In this document: piece after piece, positions 1 through 12,664 of the stretch
Layout of the letters: every line of letters begins with the position of its first letter
How positions within the stretch are numbered: the stretch's first letter is position 1
NCBI RefSeq assembly: GCF_052857255.1
Contig: NC_135498.1
Span: 165,907,255 to 165,971,254 of the forward strand
DNA length: 64,000 bases
From: Amblyomma americanum
Lineage: Eukaryota; Arthropoda; Arachnida; Ixodida; Ixodidae
Reading direction: 5' to 3'
Position numbers and translations under genes: made by a program
The notes under the pieces: model-generated
Seen by the model: the letters and a program-made list of their open reading frames with translations, nothing else
What the model was told of the DNA's origin: nothing
Databases searched by the model: none

Positions 1-3000
1 GAGCGGATGAACCAGAATCCTGGCCATATCGCCACCAATAAATAGGCATAAATTAATCAATTAGAGAATAACGCTGGCAAAAAGTAGCATTTCAATGGTG
101 TTTATGCTGTAAAAGAAATTGCAAATGTAAAAAAACGGCTTTTTAGCTAAACTTGTCTCAAGAAGTCCTAAATGGTGAAAAACCTCTTGCACCTAGCCTA
201 AACCAATTCAAGTCGCTTGGAGATGAGGTGCTAATGAGCATGGGTAAGCATCTTGAAGTCTGTATGTTGTTCATTTATTAGTCACGCGCCTCTGAAAATT
301 GTAAGAAACATGAACATTTACTCTTGTGTAACGTTTAGGAAATACTGCCCTGCGGCGATTTTCTGCACAATTGGAGATGGCGCAATCTTTCTTTCTGCCT
401 GATATAATCATTGATCTCCCTCATTGTGTTTAAAACTATTTCTGATCAAATTTAAGTTTTGTTTTTGTAATAGCTAACAACAATATGTTAAATTTTTCAG
501 GTTCCCAGTATTTAGCAGTGCTGAGGTTTCGCGTGGAGAAACGTCATACTTCGCTATACATGGCTTAGCATCGCCTTTACTCTACGAAATTCGGAGAATC
601 TGCACGGTCAGGGTGATTTGAGTTACTTTTTTTGTTGTGCTCATGAAGGGCGCAAGCTCTCTTTCAAACAATTTAAGCACAGTTGAAATGCTCCACGGCT
701 CTATTCCCCCCCCCCCCCCCCCCCCCGTGAATGTAAATTATATTATGTAGGGCCATCATTCTTTTATTGAACCTGTAACAAATATCAACGATAAACACAG
801 CAAAATAACAACAATAATAGAAATAACAGAGCCAAGTGCGATAAATGTAAAGCCCTTTTATATTGAAAGTAGCGCCCTACTGTGAACTTCGCCGCCATGG
901 CATGGACTCTCACACATCTTGCTCGCCTGACTCTCTGCTAGGCGCTTTCCTGAACGATGATTTGTCCCTTCGGCCTTGGCCAAGGCAGCACAGGGGAAAG
1001 GATCGTTTTCTTGTGTTTTCGTTTTTCGTCTCCTCCATGCGCAGACCGTCTGCCTCTGCTGCTGGTCCAGTTCCGTGGAGTTACGCGCTGACAATTCGAA
1101 CTCAACTTTGAATGCCGCGTTATGTCCGGTTGCGGTGCATTTCAGTGCACAAGCCAGAGTGAAAGCTGCGTCGTGCTGATCGCCATTGGTCGAGGAAAAA
1201 ATGTCGTCAGCCGATGAAAAAGTGCATCCACAGCATCGCCCTTAAGGACTTTCGTTCGTACAAAGCCCACCGTATTCGCCGAAATGCTGTGCATTTCTGC
1301 TACCTAAACTACTGTGCACAGTTAAAACTTCTAGCGAGATCATCAGGAAGCTGATAATCTCGCTTAATTCGCTGATCATTGTGCGTCGTTTCACACGTTG
1401 ATCTTTAAATTTATTGGTATTGCTGTGTGTGTGGTCGATTCACGTCTGTTGATGTGCGGATTACGCCTACTTAGCCACTTTAATTTAGGAATCACAGTGT
1501 GGGCTTCCGCGAAAAATGTTTGCATCGTCGAGGTTACTTTATTTGTTAGCATATACGTGTGCTTCTAACCTGCTGCAAAATAGAACACAATGTTGATTTC
1601 CGTAGCGTGTACGGCACTCTCCAGTTTTCCCCAGAGCTCTAGTGTGGTAGCTTTAAAGGCGTTGTACCAACGTCATCTAGTGACGATAGGGGGTGTTAAT
1701 TTTTAGAGTGATGATAACGTTCGTTCGACCGTCGCGTCTGCGCGAAATAGTTATGATTATATTATAGTGGAATAGTTTCTGTGAGAGTCACTGAGTCACT
1801 GAATGAATACATCATTCCTGATCGCGCTAAACAGTGCTGAATATTGATTCAGCAAGGGCATCAAAGCATTCCTTTAATGCACTGGAGCAATTAGTGCAGA
1901 TGAGTCATGAAGAGATTGTCATATATTTTCGCCACTAAATCAAGTCTTCTGTTGACCCCAGCAATCGCCCAAAAATTTTAAGCCAACTTGTGACTCTTGT
2001 CCAGGCTCACTTTGGTTGTAGTTAATAAAGTTAACAAAAAACTAAAAGTAAATGTCTTCTCTTTAAAGCAGCCGTGAAATTTGATGCGACCAGGCAATAA
2101 ACCCGTGGTGTGTGCCCTATTCTGAGGAGCCAAGCTTAAAATTTTTGGTCGGAAACGTGCTAAAAAATTCATAAGCCGCAGAAAAGAAATTAACCCAGCA
2201 TTTTAGCAGCCACACCCTCAATCGTGAAACGACACCTTTACCTAAATTACCGCAATATTTGCCTCGCTCGATTGCAAAAGAACAGTGTCATGAACAATAT
2301 TTAAAAGAAAATGTAGTGATACGTCATATCTCCATTTAGCGGAGCGTCCGTGTGCTGAAAAATATTTAATATACAAAAGTAATTCAAATGTTAGGCTAAT
2401 TAAAACTCTACCATATTGAAGTGAATGGAGTGCGTTTTGATTGTTCATGCCGCAAGCGCTCACGTTTAGTGCTTTCATTTCTTGAACGAGAAGGTGTTAA
2501 ATGTGCCTCGTGGTGGAGTAACTCATGTCGCATCACTTTCTAGTGTTTGCTTTTAATAATTGAGCGTGTAAAAAGCGCGAAATTCGACAGGCTCTTTGTG
2601 CCAGCGAACACACGGGCCGGCGAACGCGCGATGACCTGCGAAGCGTACCGTGCGCTTTGCATACAGCCGGCTGGCGAGGATAATCGAGGAAGAAAACGCG
2701 GCAGTGGAGTGCCGTTAGTTTCATTATCAAACGGCTTCAGATAAATGTAGTTAGCGCCATCCACATAGTACATGTGCAATAAAAAAGTCACAGTTCAGAA
2801 ATATGTTGAGTGTGGCGCTACAAAAAAAAAACTACATCAAGATGTATTTACGAGAGGGTATGATGTTTCTACGATGTTTGAACGTTGACTGAGTAGCTTT
2901 TTCACGTGACGTAAACCGCGCGGAACGAGTATGCAGGCAGTCATGGTGTTAGAATATGCAGGTTACCGTAGCGCACAAGAAGATTGTGGCCGCATCGTGT

Positions 3001-3755
3001 CGCGCCCGCACGAGAGAGACAATGCTATTGTGCAGCAAATCTGATAATGACCCGCACCCCCAGGCGTGTTGGAGAGGTCTTTAGTCAGCTCCCTTTGACA
3101 GGTCTATTTGAGAAGTGGGGTGCGCTGCCTCCTCTCCATCTCTTTTTGTGCAGGGTCTTTAGTGCCTGCTAGCATCCCTTTGTTGGATAATTCAGTTTCG
3201 AACCTCGCTGAAGTATGGCGGCCGAGGGAAGTATGGCGGGAAGCAAACTTCAGTTTTAATGGGGGTGGCATGAGAATAGATCTTTTTTTAGGGAACTGAT
3301 TAGCAGCGAAGATGGGAACACGTTCCAGGCAAGGTTTCTCAGACTTCCGGGTATTTTTTGTAGGAGGATTAATGTGAAATGTTCGGCTTGTATTTTAAGG
3401 CAATTAAATACATTATTTATTTTTGTAGCAATAGCTACACTACGCCACCTGTTCGAGCCTTCAGTGTGCCCACAGTGGCCACCCCATGAGCTCCGAATCA
3501 CCACTTGAGCTCCGCGGCGGCACCGTGGCTAGTCACATTGTTCAAGCCGTTACGTGACTACTATGCGTGCAAAACCACTGCGTCTTCACTTTCAAGCAGA
3601 ATCTAAGCGTTGTCACGCAGATGTACCTCTCGCGTCACTGCAGGTTTAACGAGAGCTAAACTAAAGCCAATTTTTCTTAACCAGCTGCCGAACAAACTTA
3701 CTTAGGAAACTAAAGCCACTGTGAAGGAAAGCCGCTGTGTTCGTATCTATGAATT
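1..3755. other. Non-coding stretch, nothing recognised
   Basis: Mixed AT-rich sequence with only short open frames, most of them opening at GTG or TTG and none with a recognisable domain. The one distinctive item is a poly-C run at 706-726. I see no tRNA promoter boxes, LTR or RT motif here. Confidence 0.5.
706..726. repeat. Poly-C homopolymer (21 nt)
   Basis: An uninterrupted run of 21 C residues. Long G/C homopolymers are prone to length polymorphism and to base-calling error, so the exact length is uncertain. Confidence 0.9.
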
Positions 3756-3990
3756 GCTGCCGCGGTGGCTCAGTGGTTATGGCGCTCGGCTGCTGACCCG
3801 AAAGACGCGGGTTCGATCCAGGACACGGAGGTCGAATTTCGATGCAGGCGAAATTCTAGAGGCCCGTTTACTGTGCGACGTCAGTGTACGTTAAAGAACC
3901 CCACGTGGTCGAAATTGCTGAAGCCCTTCACTATGGCGTCCCTCATAGCCTAAGTCGTTTTGGGACGTTAAACCCGCCTATTCCATATCA
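3756..3990 (+). repeat. tRNA-derived SINE (Ruka-like), near full length
   Basis: The head reads like a tRNA gene: an A-box-like TGGCTCAGTGG at 3766-3776 and a B box GGTTCGATCC at 3810-3819, in the spacing expected for an internal RNA polymerase III promoter. A non-tRNA body follows with blocks shared with the copies at 58,633, 36,612 and 27,917 (for example CGAATTTCGATG, GGCGAAATTCTAGA, CCCTTCACTA and TTGGGACGTTAAAC). It resembles the tick tRNA-SINE Ruka from memory; I could not align it. SINEs do not encode protein and depend on LINE machinery for movement. Confidence 0.8.
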
Positions 3991-4058
3991 AGGAATTATC
4001 ATCCAATGTAACAGAAAAGAAATATCTTGCTTTATAATCTGCTCTTGAAAGGCGCCGA

Positions 4059-4290
4059 ATGTTTTCAGTTCTGTCCTTTTTCCACAGAATATACCAGAGT
4101 CACTTCCTACTTTTCTATACCGGACATCAAAGCGGCTCATCGCAATTTTTCTCATATTCATCACGAACTAAATGTGGAGCCTATTCTCACCCGAACAATT
4201 TTTTGCACTCACCTTTTTTCCTTACTATCGGTCAATGGAATCAACTGCCTATCACCATTGTGACTATCCTTGACGAAAATGATTTTTAAC
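4059..4290 (+). pseudogene. CR1/L2-like LINE ORF2 C-terminal scrap
   Basis: A 76-codon frame ends in the pattern seen at the C-terminus of CR1/L2-type ORF2 proteins: a His/Tyr-rich segment, then Ser-Ser-Arg-Thr, then a WNxLP motif (GQWNQLP) before the stop. The better-preserved LINE at 13.1-14.5 kb ends the same way (YWNSLPDNIV), which supports the call. No RT core is present, so this is a heavily 5'-truncated insertion. It could be a chance match, but the WN-LP context makes that less likely. Confidence 0.5.
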
Positions 4291-4299
4291 CGGCCTTGA

Positions 4300-5760
4300 A
4301 GGTTGGGTCAAGTTGTAATCTCTGAAGTTTTTTAGGAACTTGAAGTCGTACGTGAATGAAGAGAGTTTAATTTCTTTTTTTTTGTCATTGCATTTTCTGT
4401 TCCTTTTTAGGATTCCATATGACTTTGTATACGGTGCCCATGGCTGTGGCTTGATTATCCATAAAAAAATTGTGTTAACTATTTTTCACAATTATTTCGG
4501 CGAAAGCAATTCTCGACAGGGCCCTTAGGGTATTTTAATAAGTAAAGAAATAAATTTTCATTAAGGCCGAATAGTGTATATGGGGTAGTAGCGCAGTGGC
4601 GATGTGTGGAGCTGAAATAAGATGGCAGCTTTACTGGGCGCTGTGTTTTTGATAGGCTGGAATTCTAGTTCACCATTGGCACTTCTCCGACTGCTGGAAG
4701 CATTTCCCGATCACAAATGTGAAAAGAAGCCGGAAACGAGAAATGGAAACAGGGATCTATCCCTAGAAGTAAACGTTAGTATTTAGCTTCCGAGAATCAA
4801 TGCGCCATATGCTCCTTTTCAAGAAGGGTAGTTGGTCAACAGCAACATAAAGGAGGTAGGTTCGCTAACAATGGCAAAGGAATTCAAAGAAAACATGCCC
4901 CATGACACGCGGCAAGCTCCAGCAAATCGGTGGTACTTCTTCTAGGTCAAGGGAGACAGGCGCTTGAGTCCTCTATAAAAGCCTTGGTGTGGGCTAGTCG
5001 GTGGTTCATCTTAAGTAACCGTAGATGTAGAACTGCGCCACTCCTGCTCTTTGTGTCTTCCTCTTCTGTCCATGTTTTTTGCGCTGCACTGCTTCTACTT
5101 AAGCTTGAGTCCTCCTTGAGCACACATCAGGCACAGGGTTGGACCTGTCCAATTCGTGACGAAAGGACTATTGAAGACAATGCCACGTCAAATCGCTCCG
5201 TACCGTTCTTCGCCGGACAATGCTAGGCTGCCCGCCGTTTGTCACATCGATTATCTCTTTTTTTTTCGTTCCCGGAAGTACACGTGCAGCGAAAACAGCA
5301 CCTATTTTTTGCTACGCAGGGACACCATAAAGGCGACCACACCCAAGCAAACCATAAACATGTATGCTTTCACAGATCTACACTTTTTAGCTCTTCTACT
5401 TAGGCTGCGAATACATTGAATTTGGGCTTGGGTTGAATAGAGGAGGTTGCAGTGAAGTTTCAGAGTCACCGTAGTGCTGACACCTCTCCAACCACCCACT
5501 ATCCCCGAAATGGGAACAAAGGCCCGCCTCCTTCGGTTTCTTAGCCGAGTGCTGCGCGGCGCCTCTCTCACAAGCGTGTGAATTGTCAGTGCCGCGTATA
5601 AAAAGCAGCTAAGCCTTAAGGTAGGTATCGTATTGCTGTTTGACGCCTGTTCGATCTCTATGGCGTAGCGAAGGCGCGACTGCTTTTACATCTGGGTGCT
5701 TCAGTGTTAGGAAAACTAAGCTTTAGCTTCAGGCGAACGTGATTTCATTTTCGAGCACTA
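4300..5760. other. Non-coding stretch, nothing recognised
   Basis: Only short frames with no recognisable domain. A frame around 5302-5571 on the minus strand is Arg-rich and low in complexity, and I do not regard it as a gene. Confidence 0.45.
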
Positions 5761-5764
5761 AGCA

Positions 5765-6208
5765 GCCACTAAGCAGCCGTGACGTCACGAGACGTCCAGT
5801 AGCAGGAGCAGCGCAACCTGGCCTGCCACCCTGATGTGCTCCAGCGCTGTAACACCGTCTAATATAGAATCAGCCGTGCGCCGCATCCCACAGTGACCCG
5901 TCGGTCACTCGTCAAGCAAATCAGCCTCCGCAGCCCGCTCGTTCAGACGCTGCACTGTCATATGCTCCATGAGCTTACCCGCCGCCGATGCTAATGCAAT
6001 TGACCGGTATCCGCTCAGCTCCGTAGGTGGGCGGCCTGGCTTTCGGATAGGACAAGCGACCGCGTTTCGCCAATCCTCTGGTTGATCTGGGTCGCCACAC
6101 CAGGTTGATCTGCTGCAGGAGGATCTGTCGTTGCTCCGCATCCAGGTTTCGCAGCATCTGGTAGGTCACCCCGTCCGGCCCGGGCGCTGAGCGGCGGCGG
6201 CAGAGCAT
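5765..6208 (-). pseudogene. LINE reverse transcriptase, N-terminal part, broken
   Basis: Two overlapping frames carry consecutive RT blocks: SAPGPDGVTYQML (fingers), then ELSGYRSIALASAAGKLME, then NERAAEADLLDE. After an in-frame stop the reading continues with MRRTADSILD and LLLLLDVS, matching the segment leading to motif A (the first catalytic Asp). It stops there, so the YxDD box is absent. At least one frameshift (about 6100) and one stop lie inside. Confidence 0.8.
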
Positions 6209-6659
6209 TTTTCAGTTCCGCCGCGGTGAACGGCGTATCACATGGACCTTTCGAGGTGACGGGAAAGGGACTGGCATCGCTTCTGGGGCTCTCAGGAGCA
6301 GCTATGTTAGCTGCGTTTGCGGGGCTGGGCGGGGCGAAACGGTCGGAAAACCGCTCTGCCAGTTCCTCAAAGCTGAACCCGCTTTAGATGGCGACGGCGG
6401 CCAGTGGTTTAGCCTTTGCCTGCGATTCGGTGATGCGCCGCAGGGTGTCAAATAGGCTCCGCGGGCCGTCGTCTGCCTCCATCTTTTTTTCACAGTGAAG
6501 CCCACTGCCGGCGGTATAGCTTGTTGGCGTTGCGGCTCGCTGCCGAGTCCAGGAGTTTGTAGACAGTCCGCTCGGCGGCTCTGTCTATCCGTCGCTCTGC
6601 GCGATCTCGCTTCTCGGGCAGATCGAGCAGCTTCTTATTAGGTGTGGGCTGCCTCGCCC

Positions 6660-7545
6660 TTACCTCTGCTTGTTGGGCGGCGGCGAGGGTCTCCGGACTA
6701 GACTTGAAAAGAACTCGGCGCCAGTTACCGCCGACTCATTGACCGCCCGCCTGAACGCGCACCAGTTGGTAATGAAGTAAGTACATTTGGCGAGCGCCTC
6801 CACTGCATTCGGTTCAATTAGGATGGAGTAATGATCCGAGCCCCAGAAAGGTGGTAATCTTCGCCATGTCGCCTCGATGCCCCTGGATGCGAAGGCAACG
6901 TCAATGCAGGAGCCTGATGTTCTGCGTTGTCGAAAGGTGGGCTCGCCGGTGTTCAAGGGAGAGAGTCCCAGCTGGGTTGCTGCGTCGTGCAGGTCGTCTC
7001 CACGCGCGGAGTGGCGCGCACTGCTCCAAGCCCTGTCGTGGGTGTTAAAATCACCACAGATGATTAGGCCTAGGGCACAACACGAAGACCCTACACGAAA
7101 ACAGAGCGCGTTCCACGCGACAGCTGGTGGCATAGAAACACTGGCCACCAGCATGTCAACACCACCGACGCGCACTGTCACCACCCCGCACTCCTGGCCA
7201 TCGGATGTCACCGCAGCCGAGCCGGCGAGGGTGTGCTGGACGTCCTGCCACACATATACCGAGCACCTTGATTTCCCGAAGCGATCAGTTGTGACACAAC
7301 AGGCAACAGGGCACTGCTCCACAGGTGGGTTCCTGGCACATTATGGCTGAGTGGCAGCCGATGTAGCCAGGTAGCCGCATCTTGGGCTCCCCATCATGTG
7401 GACGCCCGCACGTCTCCTCGAGAGAATAACTTCCGGCGAATCACCTGCGGTGCAAACTCGCATTTTGTAGTACCGCGCCGCAACACAATGCAAGTTCCAC
7501 TGCAGGATGGACGGTATGCGGGAGGGAGTGCGGCAACTAGCCATT
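6660..7545 (-). pseudogene. LINE AP endonuclease domain, broken
   Basis: The 7544-7341 segment contains ILQWNLHC, the usual start of a LINE endonuclease. The 7322-6660 segment contains GDFNTHDRAW and later SDHYSI, the catalytic GDFN and SDH motifs of the EEP/APE-like fold, separated by the usual distance. In life this domain nicks target DNA to prime reverse transcription. The two segments are in different frames, so there is a frameshift near 7330-7345. Confidence 0.85.
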
Positions 7546-7917
7546 ATCCTGGCTTATCCAAATGGCAATCCCAAATGGGATTAGCAGTATGTATAAATAA
7601 ATACTAGTGCCTTATCTCTGCTGGAGCAACTGCTGCTTCTAAGCAAGCCCGATGTCCATCGGTGTCCTGCGGGAAAGGTGCTCTTAGAGCGCGCAGCGCC
7701 AGCATTAATCGCGCGATCTCCGCGTCCCGAGCGTCAGGGGGCTGGCCATGTAAAAGCGGCCGCGGGATCAGGCCGCGCTGCTGGGGTGCTCCCCTGGCTC
7801 CCTGCGCATAACAAAGCGCGTGCGGCGCCTGGTTATGCTGCTAGGTTGCGGTCGCTCTTTCAGCCTGGACGAGGGCTCGGATCAATGGCCTGGACTTCGG
7901 TGCCATAGATGTGGCCA

Positions 7918-8065
7918 TTAAATTGGACACGTGGAGCTCTCGCTGCCAATGCGGGCACGCCGGCTCTTTGGCCACGTCCCTTCCGCGCAATTTAGGCAGC
8001 GGGGCTTAATCATGTACGTGCCAGGTTCGTGCGGCCCGCCGCAATGTGTGCATCGGGCACGACCT
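7918..8065 (-). pseudogene. LINE ORF1 zinc-knuckle remnant
   Basis: The translation contains CTHCGGPH followed by a second CxxC (CLNC), the pattern of gag-like CCHC knuckles found in ORF1 proteins of I/Jockey/R1 elements, which bind element RNA. It sits immediately 5' of the endonuclease remnant on the same strand, as ORF1 should. The second knuckle is incomplete. Confidence 0.6.
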
Positions 8066-8159
8066 CGACACGCCTCAGTCGTTTTAACTAGTGACTGCTT
8101 TGTAAAGCAATGCGTTTCGGTACTGCTTGACATGACTGAGTTTATAAGGTGCATATCTT

Positions 8160-10190
8160 GTAGGTGGCTTGAACGGCTTTCTTGGTCACATCAACCATCA
8201 GCCGCGTATATCTATAAAGCTCACAGTGGCTCTTCGTAAACCGCAGAACACACACACCTGGAGGTTATTGGTCATGATGCGTAGACGAATACTTGACGCA
8301 TTTCGCACGGTAATGTACACGGCATTTTATTTCAAAGCAATTGGAAGCAACCTTTTCAAGCTGCATCTGGGTGCACGCCCAAGAGGAGGCAAATCCTGAA
8401 CCAAGTATTAATATTGGTGCTAACTACAGTTTTACAGCCGTGCAGTTCGAATACTGCTGAGATGGGAAAGTTGAACTTCACTTGAATTTGGTTTAACCTT
8501 AGGTGGCCACTTGCGCGCTCTACAGTGGTACACTTCGCCTCGCGACGTGTCAATACACTGGAAAGAAAAAGCTCCTTTTCGGGATTATCTTCTGTCCTGC
8601 GCAGTCACCTTGCTTCCCGGCTACCGCTTTCGCTAGGCTAAGCCACTGCAGGTGCTAGTCCACTATGGAAGTTGCCTCGCGACTGCTCGAACTGCGAACC
8701 ACAGGCTGTGAACAACTTGGCTTTCGCAAGGACCTAACTTTCGCGTTTTTTTTTTCGTAATCACGAGGACTTGGCGATAATTGTTCCTCGCGAATAGTTT
8801 GAGAAAAAGTAGCTATAAAGAACTTGCGCTTCGCTTCATTTAGTACATTTTAAAACACCATGCAGTTGCTAAATTCCAGCACGACGAACTTGCAAGGTGG
8901 TTTTTTTTTTCTGCTGCGACTAAAAATATTTGTTCCCAGAGTGCGTTGTCCTTTCCTTCTTTGCCTATAAAGGGGATTTCCGAGCGGGGAGATTTGTCTC
9001 TCGCTTTACGAAAATAAGAGTGGAGAATGCCCTTTATTCTGCATGAAACTGAAGCTGCAACGGTTGCCACACGCGATTAACAGCGTGTGCAAGGGGCAGT
9101 TGTTGAGTAGGTACAATGATGCTTTCCATTGACAGTTTTTATGCTCAAGTTGCTGCCTGCGTTCATAACGCGGCTCTGAACACTGAGCACTAGTCAGTAA
9201 AGATTGTTGTGTTGCATTCCGCTAATGTCACTGAAGTGGAGTGCCATTTATTGAAACTGGTGCTAAATTTTATCATATGTCAGGGATACAGCAGACGCAA
9301 TCATCTATATATTACATTGTAAACATTCACACACACCTAAATTCAAATTTTCCACATCGAAACCACAGCTGGCTACCGAGGCGCCAAATAACTCAGTGAA
9401 ACGCGCTTGATATTCGTGATTGTAACCATGCTCCGAGCTACTTCAACGTTGAAGAAAAGATACCGAAATCTCTATTGCCCACGGTGCCAGATTAGGAAGG
9501 TGAACAAGCTGAAAAATAATGTCAAACCACACAAAGCTTTTGGAGTAAGAGAGTGGGTGAATTGCTATGGAATAACGTTATTCCTACCGGAAGCGAAAAT
9601 CACGTGTGACAGGTATAAAAACAGCACAGGTATCGTGGCCTCCTTCGCAAGTCTTCGCGTTGTCAATATCCTTGCAGTTTTGGGCTTTACTTTTGCCTCC
9701 CGCACTTTTCTCCGTGTTTCATCCCGTGGAAAACGAAAATATCGGCCGCCTATCATTGCTGAGCCGGCACACAATGTCAAAATTGTCTGGCATGCTGGTT
9801 TTCGGGATATCACAGTTTAGTTGCCCAGCATCCGGCGCAGAACACAAAATCTTCGCACATTCCGCAGCAGTGGTACGAAAAGCTACTTGGCCCAAGATGG
9901 GCCAAGGTGGGCCATAAGACAAAGCACTTGTGTCTAATTTAGCCAACTATACCGATCACGCCACCAGATGTGTTTTGTAGCGAGATGCGACCCCACGCAA
10001 AGTGGAAGACGCGTAACTTAAAGCTGGGGGGGAGGGGGGTCTTTTACATTTGCCTGCGACAGTACGGAACGCTCTCCGGCATTTTTTTTAGCTGTCATAA
10101 ACCTTGTATTTTACCTTGCAACCTTTTTACAGTCCCGTTCCTTTCTGTTGACTGCATGTCGGGTGCTTAGGATATTAGAGGGCGATTTGC
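8160..10190. other. Non-coding stretch, nothing recognised
   Basis: A 137-codon frame at 9407-9820 begins at TTG and shows no domain I recognise. The rest is AT-rich without repeat signatures I can name. Confidence 0.45.
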
Positions 10191-10194
10191 AGGG

Positions 10195-10755
10195 TCGGAG
10201 ACATATTTGCCTTCCTTTGAACGCGATAGCGTTAAGAAGCTCGTGTCGCAGAAAAGCCTGTGTCGTCGGCGTCGGCCGTGAGAGAAAAATTCCTCCTCCT
10301 TCTCGCAATGTAGGGCACTGTCTCAACAGATGGCGTGCGAAGGCAGGGCCTCTCGCTCGTCTCGTTCGGGCGCAGTGGGGCCGTGCGGGCACGCAGAAAT
10401 CACGCGGTGAGCGGCGAACAAAGCAGCGCACATCCAAAGGACGTTCGCCGCGAAGCTTGCGGCTCGCTGTCCGTTCGTTCGGCGCGGAAGCTATGCTGCC
10501 GTTCATGGCAACGGGTTGGTCGAGAACGATATGCCGACGAACTACGACTGCATATTGAGTCCCACGCGTTTCGGCAAGGCGCCTGGCAGCGCTTCTACGT
10601 GATTTGCCGTTCCTCGCGTTCGTTTCATCGTACGCAGCAGAGCGATTTGTCTAACGGGCAAGGCGTCGCGACGAACGGGCGATGGCGTTTCTTGGACTCC
10701 CTGGCAGCGCTGCAACACGGTGTAGCGTTCCACTCTTAAAAGCGAAGCTTAAGCT
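10195..10755. repeat. GC-rich interspersed repeat, probably a non-autonomous element
   Basis: A block of higher GC content flanked by AT-rich DNA. It opens with GATAGCGTTAAG and closes with AAAAGCGAAGCTTAAGC, phrases I associate with a very common tick interspersed repeat. Open frames on both strands across it (for example 10111-10506) look like by-products of base composition and not genes. I did not find clean terminal inverted repeats, so the class is undecided. Confidence 0.4.
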
Positions 10756-10787
10756 TCCTCCAATTTTTTGGCATTCTTTTGAAAGCC

Positions 10788-11106
10788 CATAATAATAATA
10801 ATAATAATTGGTTTTCGGGAAAGGAAATGGCGCAGTATATGTCTCATATATCGTTGGACACCTGAACCGTGCCGTAAGGGAAGGGATAAAGAAGGAAGCG
10901 AAATAATAAAGGAAGAAAGAGGTACCCTAGTGGAGGGCTCAGGAGTAATTTTGACCACCTGGGGATCTCTAACATGTGCTGACATCGCACAGCTCAGGGG
11001 TGCCTTAGCACTTTGCCTCCATAAACTCGCAGCCGCCGCGGTCGTTTTCGAGCCCGGGAACTCCGGATCAGTAGCCAAGCGCCCTAACGACTGAGCCACC
11101 GCAGCA
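10788..11106 (-). repeat. tRNA-derived SINE with (ATT)n tail
   Basis: On the minus strand it begins with a tRNA-like head (GCGGTGGCTCAGTCGTTAGG, A-box-like), has a decayed B box (GGCTCGAAAAC), a body containing CCCCAGGTGGTCAAAATTA, and ends in a short ATT repeat at 10808-10788. Head and middle match the SINE at 3,756, but the 3' half differs, so this is a second subfamily. Part of that 3' half recurs at 56,655. Confidence 0.75.
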
Positions 11107-11109
11107 CCA

Positions 11110-12365
11110 CTCCTGATTTCGGGCGAAAAAATATCGGAGACAGATGCGTGGGCTCCCTGTATACCTAGCCGTATGGGTGCATTCAGGCCCTGTCCTTCGG
11201 CGCCTGTGTCTGGTACCTAGTTCCGCCTGCATTCATACACCATTGTTCCCTGCAGCAGCTCTGCTTGCAGTCCCGCTCGACGTTTACTGGGTCTCCGCCC
11301 TCCTCCGAACTTTACTCGTCACAAGGAATACTACTTGACTTCAACTGTGCCACGGAACCGACCGCGCCATCGGGCGCCCCTTGCCACTTCTCCCTGAAAG
11401 CTGTTCCATATGCTGCTGATAAGTATTTTTACCGCGCTGTTATGCGCAGATAAGAAAAATGGTTGATATTTGGTGAACACACGAGTAAACTAAAAGCACC
11501 TTCGCCAATTCTATCTGCTGCTTATTAAGACAGAGGAGCACAAGTATTTATGCCACCAACTTTCTCCCACAATAATGACATTGTATTCTGCATTGTTGCC
11601 AAATTATGTCCTCTTACCACCCTATAAGGAAATTGAAATAACCGGCGCACAATTGAGTCCGTGTATTGCTTGTGAATATCTGTCTCTTTTTCTTTATTTG
11701 TAGCCGCCTAAACAAATCAATTGCTTTTGGTTCTTGCTTTTGCCAAAGATGCAAGCACCGCTACATCGGGTTGTGCGAGGAAACAATCGCCAATGATACG
11801 GGCTTGGAAGAAACGTCTCAATAATCGCATGGTGGAAAAGTCCCCACATTTAAAATCACCCAACGAAGAACTTTTTAGAAAACCTGCTTGAAAAAAAAAG
11901 CGCGGGGTCTTTATTTTATTCTTTCTCAGATTTTGGAATTTAGATAAGCATCAAGTCTTGCCAAAACGAGGTCACAACCGCCTCATGCAGGGCAGGTCTG
12001 CCATGAATATCCTGAGTGCAAAACAACTCTGCTAATGAATTGGTTCAGGTACTAGACGGTGCAGCGACGGAGTTTTCCTCTGGGTTTGCTGTTTTTCGGT
12101 CATTATTTAATTGTTTTTACGATTGTCTGGCGTCTCTACTCCGTTCAGTCACTTCCGTGTGGACGGGTGGTATCGCTGTGACATACAATGTTGCAGCTCG
12201 GCTTGAGGAAACAATGTTATGCTTCATTACGCAGCTTTAGACAAATGAATACAGCAAAAGATAAAAAATACAACCACGGACGAAGAAACCCTCGAAAATC
12301 ATTACAATTTGATGATTGTTAAAAAAACACATTTCTAGATTAAAGGCATTTTTAATATCATGCCT
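11110..12365. other. Non-coding stretch, nothing recognised
   Basis: Short frames only; no domain, promoter box or repeat identified. Confidence 0.45.
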
Positions 12366-12366
12366 T

Positions 12367-12660
12367 TTAATTCGTGTTTGTGAAGCGCAACGTTCTTACG
12401 TTGAGAAGAGGCTCAAAAAATGGGGTACAAGGTTTTTTCATTATGTTCGCATTATTTGCACTCTGCCGCCAGTGTCTATCGCCTGACAAAGCAGCTGCCA
12501 CACTTTTGTGCTGCATCAAGCGGACGTTGATACAACGGCCAGTTTGATCGATGTGGCAAACACCTGTGATATATGTAGCAGACACGTTGGATATATGTAA
12601 ATGCAGACCAGAAGGGGCGGGAGGTACTGGAAGCCTTCCTTATGAACGTGGAAGGCAATC
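12367..12660 (-). pseudogene. Penelope-like element GIY-YIG endonuclease scrap
   Basis: The minus-strand translation contains IDQTGRCINVRLMQH, which matches the GIY-YIG endonuclease core of Penelope-like elements and is close to YIGQTGRCLNQRLMEH in the PLE at 38.7 kb. The YIG triplet is changed to HID and the frame is interrupted, so it is dead. No RT domain is nearby; only the 3' end of the element is present. Confidence 0.65.
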
Positions 12661-12664
12661 TTTC

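Larger units (their letters stand above)
5765..8100 (-). mobile_element. Decayed non-LTR retrotransposon (ORF1 + ORF2 remnants)
   Basis: Read on the minus strand, the order is ORF1 zinc knuckles (8065-7918), AP-type endonuclease (7545-6680) and the start of reverse transcriptase (6208-5765), which is the normal order of a LINE. The copy is cut off just after RT motif A, so the palm and 3' end are missing. Many stops and frame changes mean it is long dead. EN and RT wording resemble R1/Jockey-type elements, but I cannot place the clade. Confidence 0.8.

Noticed and set aside
3765..3850. Possible functional tRNA gene at the SINE heads (also 58,633)
   Set aside because: A and B boxes are present, but the sequence runs straight into the SINE body and no proper acceptor stem or terminator closes a tRNA.
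9407..9820. 137-codon plus-strand frame
   Set aside because: Opens at TTG, has no recognisable domain, and is overlapped by equally long minus-strand frames.
10111..10739. Three overlapping frames of 131-136 codons on both strands
   Set aside because: All lie in a GC-rich interspersed repeat; open frames on both strands are expected from composition.
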